Source: Methanobacterium sp. (GTDB lineage: Archaea; Methanobacteriota; Methanobacteria; Methanobacteriales; Methanobacteriaceae). Taken from it: DNA of 17,074 nucleotides. The notes under the pieces are model-generated. The model was not told the DNA's origin, did no database searches, and saw only the letters and a program-made list of their open reading frames with translations. This document shows positions 7,830 to 15,057 of the stretch, one piece after another (positions within the stretch are counted from its first letter, which is position 1; each line of letters starts with the position of its first letter). Location of the stretch: assembly GCA_003158115.1 (NCBI GenBank), contig PMGM01000012.1:42350-59423 (forward strand), given 5' to 3'. The translations under genes and the position numbers were made by a program.

Positions 7830-8462
7830 ATGAGTTATTCTACTAAAGAGAGAGCATCAGATTCAGTTTCAAGAATATCTAAGGAAATACCTGCAGAGGG
7901 TATAAATTTCAAAGATTTTTTGGAACTCATAGGTGAGCAGGGAGGTTTACTGTCTTGTCTAGTCCTTGTTGCGCCGTTTCTGTTTCCAGTGTCGATTCCA
8001 GGTAGTAGTTTACCATTTGGATTGGCAATATTGCTGATAAATCTAGGTATAATCCTTAAAAGACATCCACTCATACCAAGACGTATCATGGAATATAAAA
8101 TATCCCAGAATAATATGTTAAAGATTTTAAATGGGATGAATACTGTTCTAACAAAGTTTGAAAGGGTAACTAAACCACGTTTAACAGTACTGGCGGGTAA
8201 AGAAAATATGGTTTATGTAAACAGTTCTGTCATGATATTTTGTTCATTTTTATTAATGTTACCTTTACCCGTTCCATTAACTGATTTTTTACCAGCATAT
8301 AGTATGTTATTTTTAGCATTGGGAACGATTGAAAGGGATGGTTATTTAATAGTAGCAGGATATGCGCTGGCCGTTATAACAACTATATATTTCCTTCTAA
8401 TTGCAATTTTAGGGCTGGCCGGTATTAAGTTGGTTTTATCATTCTTAGGGATTAATTTCTAA
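7830..8462 (+). CDS. ExoD-like integral membrane protein
   Basis: This 210-residue protein fits the ExoD exopolysaccharide-synthesis family. It has an N-terminal amphipathic segment with NFKDFLELIGEQGGLLSCLVLVAP, a proline-rich first membrane hairpin (FPVSIPGSSLPFGLAILLINLGI) and the RHPLIPRR loop. The family's second pair LPLPVPLTDFLPAYSMLFLALGTIERDGYL is followed by a last TM helix. It is likely an inner-membrane protein with about four to six TM segments. ExoD was named from a rhizobial exopolysaccharide mutant, but its molecular role is not settled and none is claimed here. It starts at ATG 7830 with no good Shine-Dalgarno, so the transcript may be nearly leaderless. It is monocistronic, 126 bases before Alba. 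Confidence 0.88.
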   Translation: MSYSTKERASDSVSRISKEIPAEGINFKDFLELIGEQGGLLSCLVLVAPFLFPVSIPGSSLPFGLAILLINLGIILKRHPLIPRRIMEYKISQNNMLKILNGMNTVLTKFERVTKPRLTVLAGKENMVYVNSSVMIFCSFLLMLPLPVPLTDFLPAYSMLFLALGTIERDGYLIVAGYALAVITTIYFLLIAILGLAGIKLVLSFLGINF

Positions 8463-8530
8463 ATATCTATTAATAATTTCATGATTGAATTATACGTTAT
8501 GCAACTTCTAGAAACTCAAATGGATAAGTG

Positions 8531-8580
8531 GATATATTAGATCATCAAGAATAATATATAAGTTATGGATTACTTGGAGG
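8531..8580 (+). promoter_or_regulatory. Probable TATA box and Shine-Dalgarno of the Alba gene
   Basis: A TATA-like element gatatatt at 8531-8538 would place transcription start near 8562. That leaves a leader of about 27 bases containing the strong GGAGG at 8576-8580. A second AT-rich element at 8551-8560 is too close to the Shine-Dalgarno to serve. Position only; no data. Confidence 0.35.
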
Positions 8581-8588
8581 TTTAAGTG

Positions 8589-8867
8589 ATGTCAGAGGAA
8601 AATGTCGTATACATTGGAAACAAACCAGTAATGAACTATGTTTTAGCCGTAGTGACTCAGATGAATAGTGGAATTCCCGAAGTAATGTTGAAAGCTAGAG
8701 GAAGGGCAATAAGCAGGGCAGTGGATGTAGCAGAAATTGTAAGGAACAGATTTATGACCGATTTAACGGTTGGTTCCATAGATATCTGCACAGAAGAAAT
8801 GACAAGCAGAGAAGGATCAAACAGTAATGTTTCAGCTATTGAAATACAACTCTGCAAGAACGAATAA
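8589..8867 (+). CDS. albA: Alba chromatin protein
   Basis: A 92-residue Alba-family protein, the abundant archaeal DNA- and RNA-binding chromatin component. It opens with [16 protein letters not shown], containing the conserved lysine that contacts nucleic acid and is acetylated in Sulfolobus Alba. It continues with the helix [17 protein letters not shown] and ends in the beta strands [11 protein letters not shown] and NVSAIEIQL. Dimers coat DNA in the cytoplasm. I chose ATG 8589, eight bases after GGAGG; the GTG at 8586 directly before it is also possible and would add one residue. A T-rich terminator follows. It is a single-gene unit. Confidence 0.95.
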   Translation: MSEENVVYIGNKPVMNYVLAVVTQMNSGIPEVMLKARGRAISRAVDVAEIVRNRFMTDLTVGSIDICTEEMTSREGSNSNVSAIEIQLCKNE

Positions 8868-8880
8868 ATCCATTTAATAC

Positions 8881-8903
8881 CTTTTTCCTTTTTTAATTTT
8901 TTC
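8881..8903 (+). terminator. T-rich archaeal terminator after Alba
   Basis: Three successive T runs (five, six and six bases) begin 14 bases after the Alba stop codon. This is the usual archaeal intrinsic terminator form, with no stem needed. Confidence 0.6.
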
Positions 8904-9133
8904 CCCATACCCTATTATCCATTTTAATTTTAAATAGATATTATCCTGATTTAACTATTTAAATAAGATATATTTTACAATTTGGATATAATAGATTGAA
9001 TATAACCTACTGCCTATTTTATGGCTTATTATTGATAATTTTCTGGTTTTGACTCTTATTATCTATTTATATTTACATATTTCTAAAAATTAATATGTTA
9101 CAGAGTTCATAATATAACTAACCAGAAATTCTA

Positions 9134-9146
9134 GAGGGGGGGGGGT
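9134..9146 (+). promoter_or_regulatory. Shine-Dalgarno made of a ten-G run
   Basis: Bases 9136-9145 are ten consecutive G, extended on the left by GA, eight bases before the TTG start at 9154. It is the only long G run in this AT-rich window. The tract can pair with the 16S tail only in part (GAGG/GGGG), and its length sets the spacing to the start codon. It could be a slippage-prone expression switch or an assembly error. Confidence 0.6.
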
Positions 9147-9153
9147 TAATATA

Positions 9154-9417
9154 TTGGATAAATTTGAACAATTGATTCATGATGTTTTGGATATGTCTGA
9201 AAGCGACCAAAAAAAAGCTATAGCATCATATAAAGATTCATGTATCTGCCAAACTTTTGCAACCTACAATAAATGTGCTTCTGATGTAAATGAAAAGCTT
9301 TTTTGTGGGAATGGTAAAAGTGTGGATTGTATTACAGAGCTAAGGGAATGCGAATGTCCAACATGTCCATTAGCTCAATCACTTGATGTAGGGGTGATAA
9401 ATAATACCTATTGTTAA
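9154..9417 (+). CDS. DUF2769 cysteine-rich protein
   Basis: The 87-residue product has nine cysteines (30, 32, 41, 51, 59, 66, 68, 71 and 87). The arrangement CxC...YNKC, FCGNGKS, CECPTCP and a terminal YC is the DUF2769 pattern found mostly in methanogens. The clustered cysteines suggest a metal- or iron-sulfur-binding protein, but no function is known. The first 28 residues form an acidic helix. The start is TTG 9154, downstream of an unusual run of ten G; no ATG exists upstream in frame. No membrane segment is present, so it is probably cytoplasmic. The next gene, 130 bases on, is a frameshifted SnoaL-like gene. Confidence 0.85.
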   Translation: MDKFEQLIHDVLDMSESDQKKAIASYKDSCICQTFATYNKCASDVNEKLFCGNGKSVDCITELRECECPTCPLAQSLDVGVINNTYC

Positions 9418-9547
9418 ATGGTGGTGAATTAGAACAGATGTAAATAAAATTAATTTATATTTGGATAGATAATGGAAATCTAAATTCATTTTTTTTGACT
9501 TTTTACATTCTAATAAATTAATGTATAAAGTTTAATAGGTGGAAATG

Positions 9548-9944
9548 ATGATCACAGAGGAATATGTACAAAACTTATTTCATTTTTTGGAAACAGATGA
9601 TAATTCTCATTTTTTTTGATAAAGTAGCAGATGATGTTAATTGGACTGTTATGGGCACCCATCCACTAGCTGGAACATATCATAGTAAAACAGATTTTAT
9701 TGTAAATATATTTGTAAGGCTGAACAAAATCTTAAGAAATGATGTGTTATTAAAATTTAAAAACATCGTTAAACAGGAGGAAATAGCAGTTGTTGAACTT
9801 GAATCTCTTTCAACAGCCTTGAATGGCAAACCATTTAATAACACCTATTGTTGGGTGTGTCGTTTTGAAAATAATATTATAGTTGGAGTACGTGCCTATG
9901 TTGATTCTGCCCTGGTTCAAATGGTTATTGATGAAAATGAATAG
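9548..9944 (+). pseudogene. SnoaL-like (NTF2-fold) protein, frameshifted in a T8 run
   Basis: ATG 9548, five bases after GGTGG, opens a frame reading ITEEYVQNLFHFLETDD-NSHFF, which meets TGA at 9617 inside a run of eight T (9610-9617). Taking out one T gives HFFDKVADDVNWTVMGTHPLAGTYHSK and an open frame to the stop at 9944. The W-x-V-x-G-THPLAGTYHSK block followed by a long strand-rich half is the SnoaL-like polyketide-cyclase / NTF2 fold, with about 131 residues when restored. These small proteins bind or isomerise small molecules, but no substrate can be assigned. The frame starting at 9564 is an artefact of the shift. With one homopolymer lesion and no other damage, the gene may be intact in other cells or simply misread. 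Confidence 0.8.
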
Positions 9945-9958
9945 AAAATGAAGGGGAA

Positions 9959-10267
9959 TTAATTTTTTTTATTTTCATTATTTGGTCCCTTTTCATATTT
10001 GGCTAATTCAGTTCTACAGTATCGTAATTCTGTCTGGTATCTTAATAATTCCCTTTTAAGTAGATAATTTCTTGTCCAAAGATATACAGAAATTACAATG
10101 AATACAATTACCAATAGGAATAGTAATCCTGAGATGATTCCTGCAGCAATAGCTTGCCAAACAAGAGCTAAACCATAGAGGAGATAAAGGACGGCTCCAA
10201 TCACTGCTATTATTAATGCTATTATTACTATTATCTTTAAATTTTTAATTAAGTTGCTGCTGTCCAT
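9959..10267 (-). CDS. Two-TM membrane protein with a basic helical tail
   Basis: I do not recognise a named family. The 102-residue product has two hydrophobic segments (about 10-33 and 37-64) with almost no loop between them. A charged helical tail follows, rich in Arg, Lys, Glu and Leu (residues 66-94), that could form a coiled coil, and an Asn/Lys end. Both termini would lie in the cytoplasm. It starts at ATG 10267 with GGTGAA seven bases upstream, 14 bases after the stop of the Nudix gene, so the two form an operon. It ends 14 bases from the 3' end of the SnoaL-like gene, which is convergent. Confidence 0.75.
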   Translation of the reverse strand: MDSSNLIKNLKIIVIIALIIAVIGAVLYLLYGLALVWQAIAAGIISGLLFLLVIVFIVISVYLWTRNYLLKRELLRYQTELRYCRTELAKYEKGPNNENKKN

Positions 10268-10281
10268 TTTAATTCACCACT

Positions 10282-10779
10282 CTATTTTTTTCCAGCCATC
10301 TTATCCACAGTACTTCTAATAGATTTTATCCATGGTGTTAAAGTATTTTCAGAATCTTCTGATTCATCACTGTTGGAAATTCCCCTAGTTTGATTAACAT
10401 AATCTTGAAGCCAGTCAGCTAACTCATAATCCGGCAAGGTTTCAATCAATACCCATGCATAGCCTTCATGTTCACTACTTAAATTTAGTTCACCTTCAAC
10501 TATCTTCCCGGACATTATGATATGGACAGCTCGGATGATATGTAAATTCTGTTCAGAAGCCCCAACAATATGTTCAAGAGATATTTTAAGATTAGTTTCT
10601 TCATAAACTTCCCTAATCAATGCATGGTCAAATGATTCACCCTGATCTACTTTTCCTCCAGGAAGTTCCCATTTACCGGGATTGGTTTTTGAATCGGTTG
10701 ATCTCTTTAATATAAGAATTTTGCCGTCTTGGTCTGTGAGAAGGACCCTCACAGCAAGCCCATAAACATGGTTTATCAT
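10282..10779 (-). CDS. Nudix hydrolase
   Basis: The 165-residue protein carries a Nudix box at about 42-64: G-K-V-D-Q-G-E, then seven residues, then REVYEETNL. All the metal-binding glutamates and the arginine are present; only the penultimate glycine is replaced by Asn63, which occurs in some MutT-like members. Nudix enzymes hydrolyse nucleoside diphosphates linked to another group, such as oxidised nucleotides or nucleotide sugars; the substrate cannot be read here. The C-terminal 35 residues are a Ser/Glu-rich extension beyond the domain. I chose ATG 10779, nine bases after AGGA; ATG 10788 overlaps that site. It is the first gene of an operon with the membrane gene at 9959, and is divergent from the decayed hydrolase at 10983. 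Confidence 0.9.
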   Translation of the reverse strand: MINHVYGLAVRVLLTDQDGKILILKRSTDSKTNPGKWELPGGKVDQGESFDHALIREVYEETNLKISLEHIVGASEQNLHIIRAVHIIMSGKIVEGELNLSSEHEGYAWVLIETLPDYELADWLQDYVNQTRGISNSDESEDSENTLTPWIKSIRSTVDKMAGKK

Positions 10780-10982
10780 TAGTATCATTCCTAAAATTTG
10801 ATATTAACTATTTCACTTTGGTTTATTTATAAGGATCATTTATTCTGTTTATTAATACACATGAAATTTTTAATATATTTTAAAAAGCTCCAAAAACTAT
10901 AATATCCTCTTTTAACATAATTAAACACATAAAACAGTTTAAAAACCATTTTTTTGTAAAAATGTGATTTATGGTGTTAATT

Positions 10983-11836
10983 TTGTCTGATGAAAAAGAA
11001 GTTACAGTTGAGCGAGATGGCTATAAAATCCATTACTAGCATTCGGGTAACTTGAATAATCCCCTGATATTTCTTGTACATGGAGCAGCATTTGATCATA
11101 AACAATTTGATCAACAATTTCCATGTTTAAATGAAAATTATCAAATAATAAGAATGGATATGGCAGGTTATGGTAAATCAAGACCATTAAATGGAAAGTT
11201 TAGGATTGTCCATGTTGCAAATGATATTATACATATTTTAGATGGGTTGGGAGTGGGATGATGCAATATTTATAGTCAATCTTCAGGTACATATGCTATT
11301 CAAGAAATGGCATTTCAGAACCCTGAAATGGTAAAGGCCATGTTACTCATTGATGGAACATATATAACTTCTAAATTATCTTTCATTGAATCTATTTCCC
11401 TTAAAAGTACTCCATTTCTCTTTAGAAATATGGCCATATACTAATCTTAAAGTACAGGAGTTCAATATGAAACAATTAAACTCACCTTCAATCAGCTATA
11501 AAAGCAGGAACCATGTGGATTGAAATAAAAAATAGCATGGGAAACATAATTTTATGTATAACTATACATGGTAATATTTTAATTATAAAAGTATCAGCAC
11601 TATTAAGTGGAAAATACACAATAATACTGCATAATGCCAGCATAAACAGCTTTAAAGGTACTCAAATTCCATATAGTGTATGTAATTTTAGTATAAATAG
11701 TACGCATACTTTAGAATTGGAAAAAATACCCCAAAAAAATGTAATAATACAATTAAATTCGCATAATTCATTTGATATTAAAACTATCATTTTACAGACG
11801 GTTAAATACATTAATGATCAGTTGATGAGGATATGA
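10983..11836 (+). pseudogene. Alpha/beta hydrolase, decayed
   Basis: From TTG 10983 (GGTG ten bases upstream) the frame reads ERDGYKIHY, TAG at 11037, then HSGNLNNPLIFLVHGAAFDHKQF with the oxyanion HG motif and RMDMAGYGKSRP. The TAG stands where hydrolases of this type usually have Trp, so TGG to TAG is likely. After TGA at 11259 comes SQSSGTYAIQE, the nucleophile elbow with its first glycine changed to Ser. Further stops lie at 11442 and 11448. A frameshift near 11495 leads into the open frame 11513-11836, which contains STHTLELEKIP, perhaps the catalytic-His region, and ends KYINDQLMRI. The last 320 bases are the least certain part and could be an unrelated remnant. Confidence 0.78.
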
Positions 11837-12234
11837 ACTATTAATTTTTTTTATAATTTCATATCCAAATATCAATTCCACAAGTACAAATAAAATAGGA
11901 AATGAATTCAACAAATTCTTCTTTATTCATCCTAGTAGTTTATTCTTAAACAATAATATTATTTAAATATCAATTTAAACTATTTTTAAGGATTATATAA
12001 AACATCGGTATCATAATAATAGCTTAATCTCAAATTTTATTTGAAATTTCGAGTTTCGGGTGAAAATTGGGTGAAAATTGGGAAAAGTGTTATATTCAAT
12101 TTAACTTAATTTTTATAAGTAATATCCAATTTAAAAAGACTATTTTATTATAAACATCTTTAAAAAGATTTTAGCATGCGATTAATATAAATAAAACAGT
12201 AAAATTTAAATAAATGATTAATGGAGTATAATAA
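11837..12234. other. Intergenic region with a short tandem repeat
   Basis: This 398-base AT-rich gap holds the promoter of the BPL_N gene. A TATA-like element lies at about 12182-12195 and GGAG at 12222-12225. It also holds the small tandem repeat listed separately. No gene or RNA is supported. Confidence 0.4.
12058..12086. repeat. Two tandem copies of gggtgaaaatt plus a partial third
   Basis: gggtgaaaatt occurs at 12058-12068 and 12069-12079 with no gap, followed by a degenerate third copy (gggaaaa). It lies about 150 bases before the BPL_N start, upstream of the likely TATA element, where an activator or repressor site could be. It is GC-richer than its surroundings. Confidence 0.6.
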
Positions 12235-12996
12235 ATGGTTAAACGTAAAATAGTCATTTTTGGAAGTATTTTAATCCTTTTAATTATGTTCTTTTATTTA
12301 ACTGACAATTTTGTCATTTCTAGTAAAGTAAATAGTGGTAATTCAAATGTTGAAGTGCTAATTTATAATGGAACAGGAGCAATGGAAAGTAGTGTCGACG
12401 GTATTGAAGAATGTTTAAACGAAAGTAATAATAACAATATGAGCTCGCACAAATTTGAATATGCAACCACTAGTGTTATAAATTCGACAACTTTATCGGG
12501 CTACAATGTTTTAATAATGCCTGGGGGAGAAGCTATAGACTATTTTGATAATGATGAAATCGACAATGCTTCCATTAAACAGTTTGTATCGGAGGGTAAT
12601 GGTTATATTGGTATCTGTGCAGGTGCTTACGCTGGATCTAACTATGTAAATGGTGATTTTCCAGGTTGGGGTTTAACTCCCGATGTAAACACTTCAACTG
12701 AGAGTTATGAAGGAGTATTAACAATATCTGCTACATCGTCTGGAACTAAACTGCTTAATGGTACTTTAACAGATATTTATATGGATACGGGTCCTGCAAT
12801 GACGACAGATAACAACCAGATTGTTATGGCCACATTTGCAGATAATAATACTGGTTATGTGGATTATCCGGCTATAATAGGAGATACTTATGGAAATGGC
12901 AGAGTCATCTTAAGTGGTCCACATCCGGAGATGAACCCACAAAACCCACAACTTTTAACAAATATGTTATTATGGGCATCTAAAGAAATTAACTAA
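12235..12996 (+). CDS. Membrane-anchored BPL_N-domain (glutamine amidotransferase-like) protein
   Basis: The 253-residue protein begins with a basic residue cluster and one hydrophobic segment (about 5-23), acting as a signal anchor, so the rest should lie outside the cytoplasm. The soluble part is a BPL_N domain, related to class I glutamine amidotransferases. It shows VLIYNGTGA, the PGGEA loop (96-100), a nucleophile-elbow cysteine in GICAGAYAGS (Cys128) and a His/Glu pair in SGPHPE (230-232). Many NxT/S sites fit an exported archaeal glycoprotein. The reaction is unknown; a hydrolase or amidotransferase triad is plausible from the residues. It starts at ATG 12235 after GGAG. It is a single gene, convergent with the UbiA pair, and followed by a run of nine T. 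Confidence 0.88.
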   Translation: MVKRKIVIFGSILILLIMFFYLTDNFVISSKVNSGNSNVEVLIYNGTGAMESSVDGIEECLNESNNNNMSSHKFEYATTSVINSTTLSGYNVLIMPGGEAIDYFDNDEIDNASIKQFVSEGNGYIGICAGAYAGSNYVNGDFPGWGLTPDVNTSTESYEGVLTISATSSGTKLLNGTLTDIYMDTGPAMTTDNNQIVMATFADNNTGYVDYPAIIGDTYGNGRVILSGPHPEMNPQNPQLLTNMLLWASKEIN

Positions 12997-13037
12997 AATT
13001 AATAGTATTTAATTTCCATAAAAACTATTTTATATTA

Positions 13038-13046
13038 TTTTTTTTT
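13038..13046 (+). terminator. T9 terminator after the BPL_N gene
   Basis: Nine T lie 42 bases after the stop codon in a short convergent gap, as expected for an archaeal U-tract terminator. Confidence 0.5.
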
Positions 13047-13066
13047 AATATACTGATTTACAATTC

Positions 13067-13990
13067 TTAAATTATCAGGTAGATAAAATAACCATCAATT
13101 AATAGTGACATTAAAAAGAGAGCAGCAACATTAATTTTAACAAATTTTGTTATAAATTCCCGATCAAATCTTCTTTTAAACAGTGGATATAATCCTAATA
13201 TCAATGAAATTAATGATATTAAAACCAAAACTCTAAAATTAATGTCTGATGGGAAAAGCTTTGTGTAGGGTATAATTATGAATGAAAGTGTTGCAAGCAC
13301 TCCACAAATAGCATTGAGTTTAAATCCAAATTCACGCCCTTTAGATACTATCCAAGTAATTTTATTACATAATTTATCCCCTTCTAAAGTTGGAAGTTCA
13401 AAACTGTTGATAAAAATTATTTGAAAGAAGATAATAGGGATAGAAAAAATTAGGAAGCTTAGATCCAGTGTACCCATCAAAGCAAAGTAGCCGGTACCTA
13501 AAAATATGATAACTGCTATTATATTTGCAACCTCTCCCAATCTACGATATACCAATCTAATGGGTGGAGCAGTGTAATACCAGGCAAGAAGATTACCAAA
13601 GAGAAGAAATAAAAAGAATGTATCTGGATAATGGAATAGAATTGTAAATGAAGCGGCTAAGAATATGGATAAACCCATAAGGAATAATGAAAACTGTTTA
13701 GAAAAATCTCTTAGTTCAGGGTTTTCAACCAAGACCCCACTTCCACCTGTGATTAAATTAGATCCAGTGTAACTATCCACTTCAAAATCAAAATAATCAT
13801 TACTGTAATGAACTGCTAGATGAGCAATTAACAGGATAGAATAACCTAGAATAAACTTACTCCAAACAAATTCTGCATTTAGCAAAACTGCAAGAAGTGC
13901 TCCCATCAAAAAAAGTAGAAAGTCACCAGCTAGGTACTGTGGCCTTCCAAGCTTAATAATTTTTACAATTGTATCGATGTTGTAGTCCAT
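13067..13990 (-). CDS. UbiA-family prenyltransferase, copy 1 (second Asp motif altered)
   Basis: The 307-residue integral membrane protein has about eight or nine TM segments. The first Asp-rich motif is intact (NDYFDFEVD, 64-72). The second reads TLEGD (201-205), where the neighbour at 14059 has DMEGD, so one Mg-diphosphate Asp is replaced by Thr. The APPIRLVYRRLGE loop is typical of the MenA/UbiA group. These enzymes attach a prenyl chain to an aromatic or lipid acceptor in the membrane; the acceptor cannot be read. It starts at ATG 13990 with no strong Shine-Dalgarno. It lies 68 bases after its paralogue on the same strand and is probably a duplication product with shifted or reduced activity. 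Confidence 0.88.
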   Translation of the reverse strand: MDYNIDTIVKIIKLGRPQYLAGDFLLFLMGALLAVLLNAEFVWSKFILGYSILLIAHLAVHYSNDYFDFEVDSYTGSNLITGGSGVLVENPELRDFSKQFSLFLMGLSIFLAASFTILFHYPDTFFLFLLFGNLLAWYYTAPPIRLVYRRLGEVANIIAVIIFLGTGYFALMGTLDLSFLIFSIPIIFFQIIFINSFELPTLEGDKLCNKITWIVSKGREFGFKLNAICGVLATLSFIIIPYTKLFPSDINFRVLVLISLISLILGLYPLFKRRFDREFITKFVKINVAALFLMSLLIDGYFIYLII

Positions 13991-14058
13991 TATACACCAT
14001 TTTACAAACTTTATACTCTACACAATAATTATTTACAATTTAGAACCTTCAATAATCC

Positions 14059-15009
14059 TTAAAAATATATGATGGATATAAAATAACAGTTAATCAAAAT
14101 TATGGCTGTAAATATCCCTGTTAAATTGTATATGCAAAATTTTGTTGCTAAGGATTTTTCCAGGGGATTGATAATTAATTCAAAAATCCCTAAACCCAAT
14201 GGAATCAAGGTTATGGCTGTTAGAATATTGAAGTTAATAATTTGTGGAAATAGATTTGTGTATGGCATTATTAAAAATGATATTGTGGCAAGTAATCCAG
14301 AAATTACTATGAGTTTGAATCCGAATCTACGGCCCTTAATAGCAATCCATGTTTTTTTACCACCTGCTTTATCACCTTCCATATCTGGAATTTCGACGCT
14401 CATTGTAAACAAAAATTGTAATAACATTATTGGAACAGCGAAAATTAAAAATTGAAGATTCAATGTACCCATGAGAGCAAAAAAACCTAAACCCGGGAAT
14501 AGAACTCCAATGGCACTGTTTCCAAATTCACCTAGACCTCGATATGACAATTTTATTGGTGGAGCTGCATAGAACAATGCAAGTAAATTAGCTATAATCA
14601 CGAATAAGACGAATGTTAGGGGATATGAGAAAATAATTGTGAAAACAATGGACACTACTATGGCTAATAATATCAAAGATATTGCCATGATCTTAGCTAA
14701 ATTCCTCCACTCAGGATGTTCAATTAGTACACCGCTACCCCCAGAAATTGGGGTTGGTGTAACATGATGATCTGCTTTATAATCAAAATAATCATTGTGA
14801 TAATGGACAGCCCATGTAGACAAGAATAAAATTAAACAACCCAGGATAAATTTACTTAAAACAAATTCTGCACCAAATAAAACGGCAAATAAAGCGCCCA
14901 TACTGAAATAAAAGAATAAACCAATTGCAAATTGTGGTTTACCAAGTTTAATAAATTTTAACAAACTTCTAATGTTATCATTTGATTTAACTGGTTCAAT
15001 ATAAGACAA
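14059..15009 (-). CDS. UbiA-family prenyltransferase, copy 2
   Basis: This 316-residue membrane protein is the paralogue of 13067-13990, with about eight or nine TM segments. Both Asp motifs are intact: NDYFDYKAD (72-80) and DMEGDKAGGKKT (209-220). The acceptor-side loop AAPPIKLSYRGLGEFGN is close to that of MenA-like 1,4-dihydroxy-2-naphthoate prenyltransferases, but methanogens use UbiA relatives for several lipids, so the substrate is left open. I chose TTG 15009, nine bases after GGGAGGG, because the upstream ATG at 15027 and TTG at 15057 would place that Shine-Dalgarno inside the gene. It is probably first in an operon with copy 1. Confidence 0.88.
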   Translation of the reverse strand: MSYIEPVKSNDNIRSLLKFIKLGKPQFAIGLFFYFSMGALFAVLFGAEFVLSKFILGCLILFLSTWAVHYHNDYFDYKADHHVTPTPISGGSGVLIEHPEWRNLAKIMAISLILLAIVVSIVFTIIFSYPLTFVLFVIIANLLALFYAAPPIKLSYRGLGEFGNSAIGVLFPGLGFFALMGTLNLQFLIFAVPIMLLQFLFTMSVEIPDMEGDKAGGKKTWIAIKGRRFGFKLIVISGLLATISFLIMPYTNLFPQIINFNILTAITLIPLGLGIFELIINPLEKSLATKFCIYNLTGIFTAIILINCYFISIIYF

Positions 15010-15057
15010 ATACACTATCCCTCCCATATACAATTTAAACTTATTAAATGTTAACAA

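Noticed and set aside
7835..8089. Minus-strand frame opposite the ExoD-like gene
   Set aside because: Antisense shadow; no start signal.
8657..8908. Minus-strand frame opposite Alba
   Set aside because: Alba is unmistakable on the plus strand, and this frame begins inside its terminator.
9136..9145. G10 tract as a G-quadruplex
   Set aside because: One uninterrupted G run has no loop partners nearby, so an intramolecular quadruplex is not expected.
11002..11187. Minus-strand frame inside the hydrolase pseudogene
   Set aside because: Antisense of the recognised HG motif region.
11902..11949. 15-codon plus-strand frame after AGGAA
   Set aside because: Too short and without composition typical of a protein; one site match in AT-rich DNA is expected by chance.
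14102..14455. Plus-strand frame of 117 codons
   Set aside because: Antisense shadow of UbiA copy 2, including its second Asp motif region.
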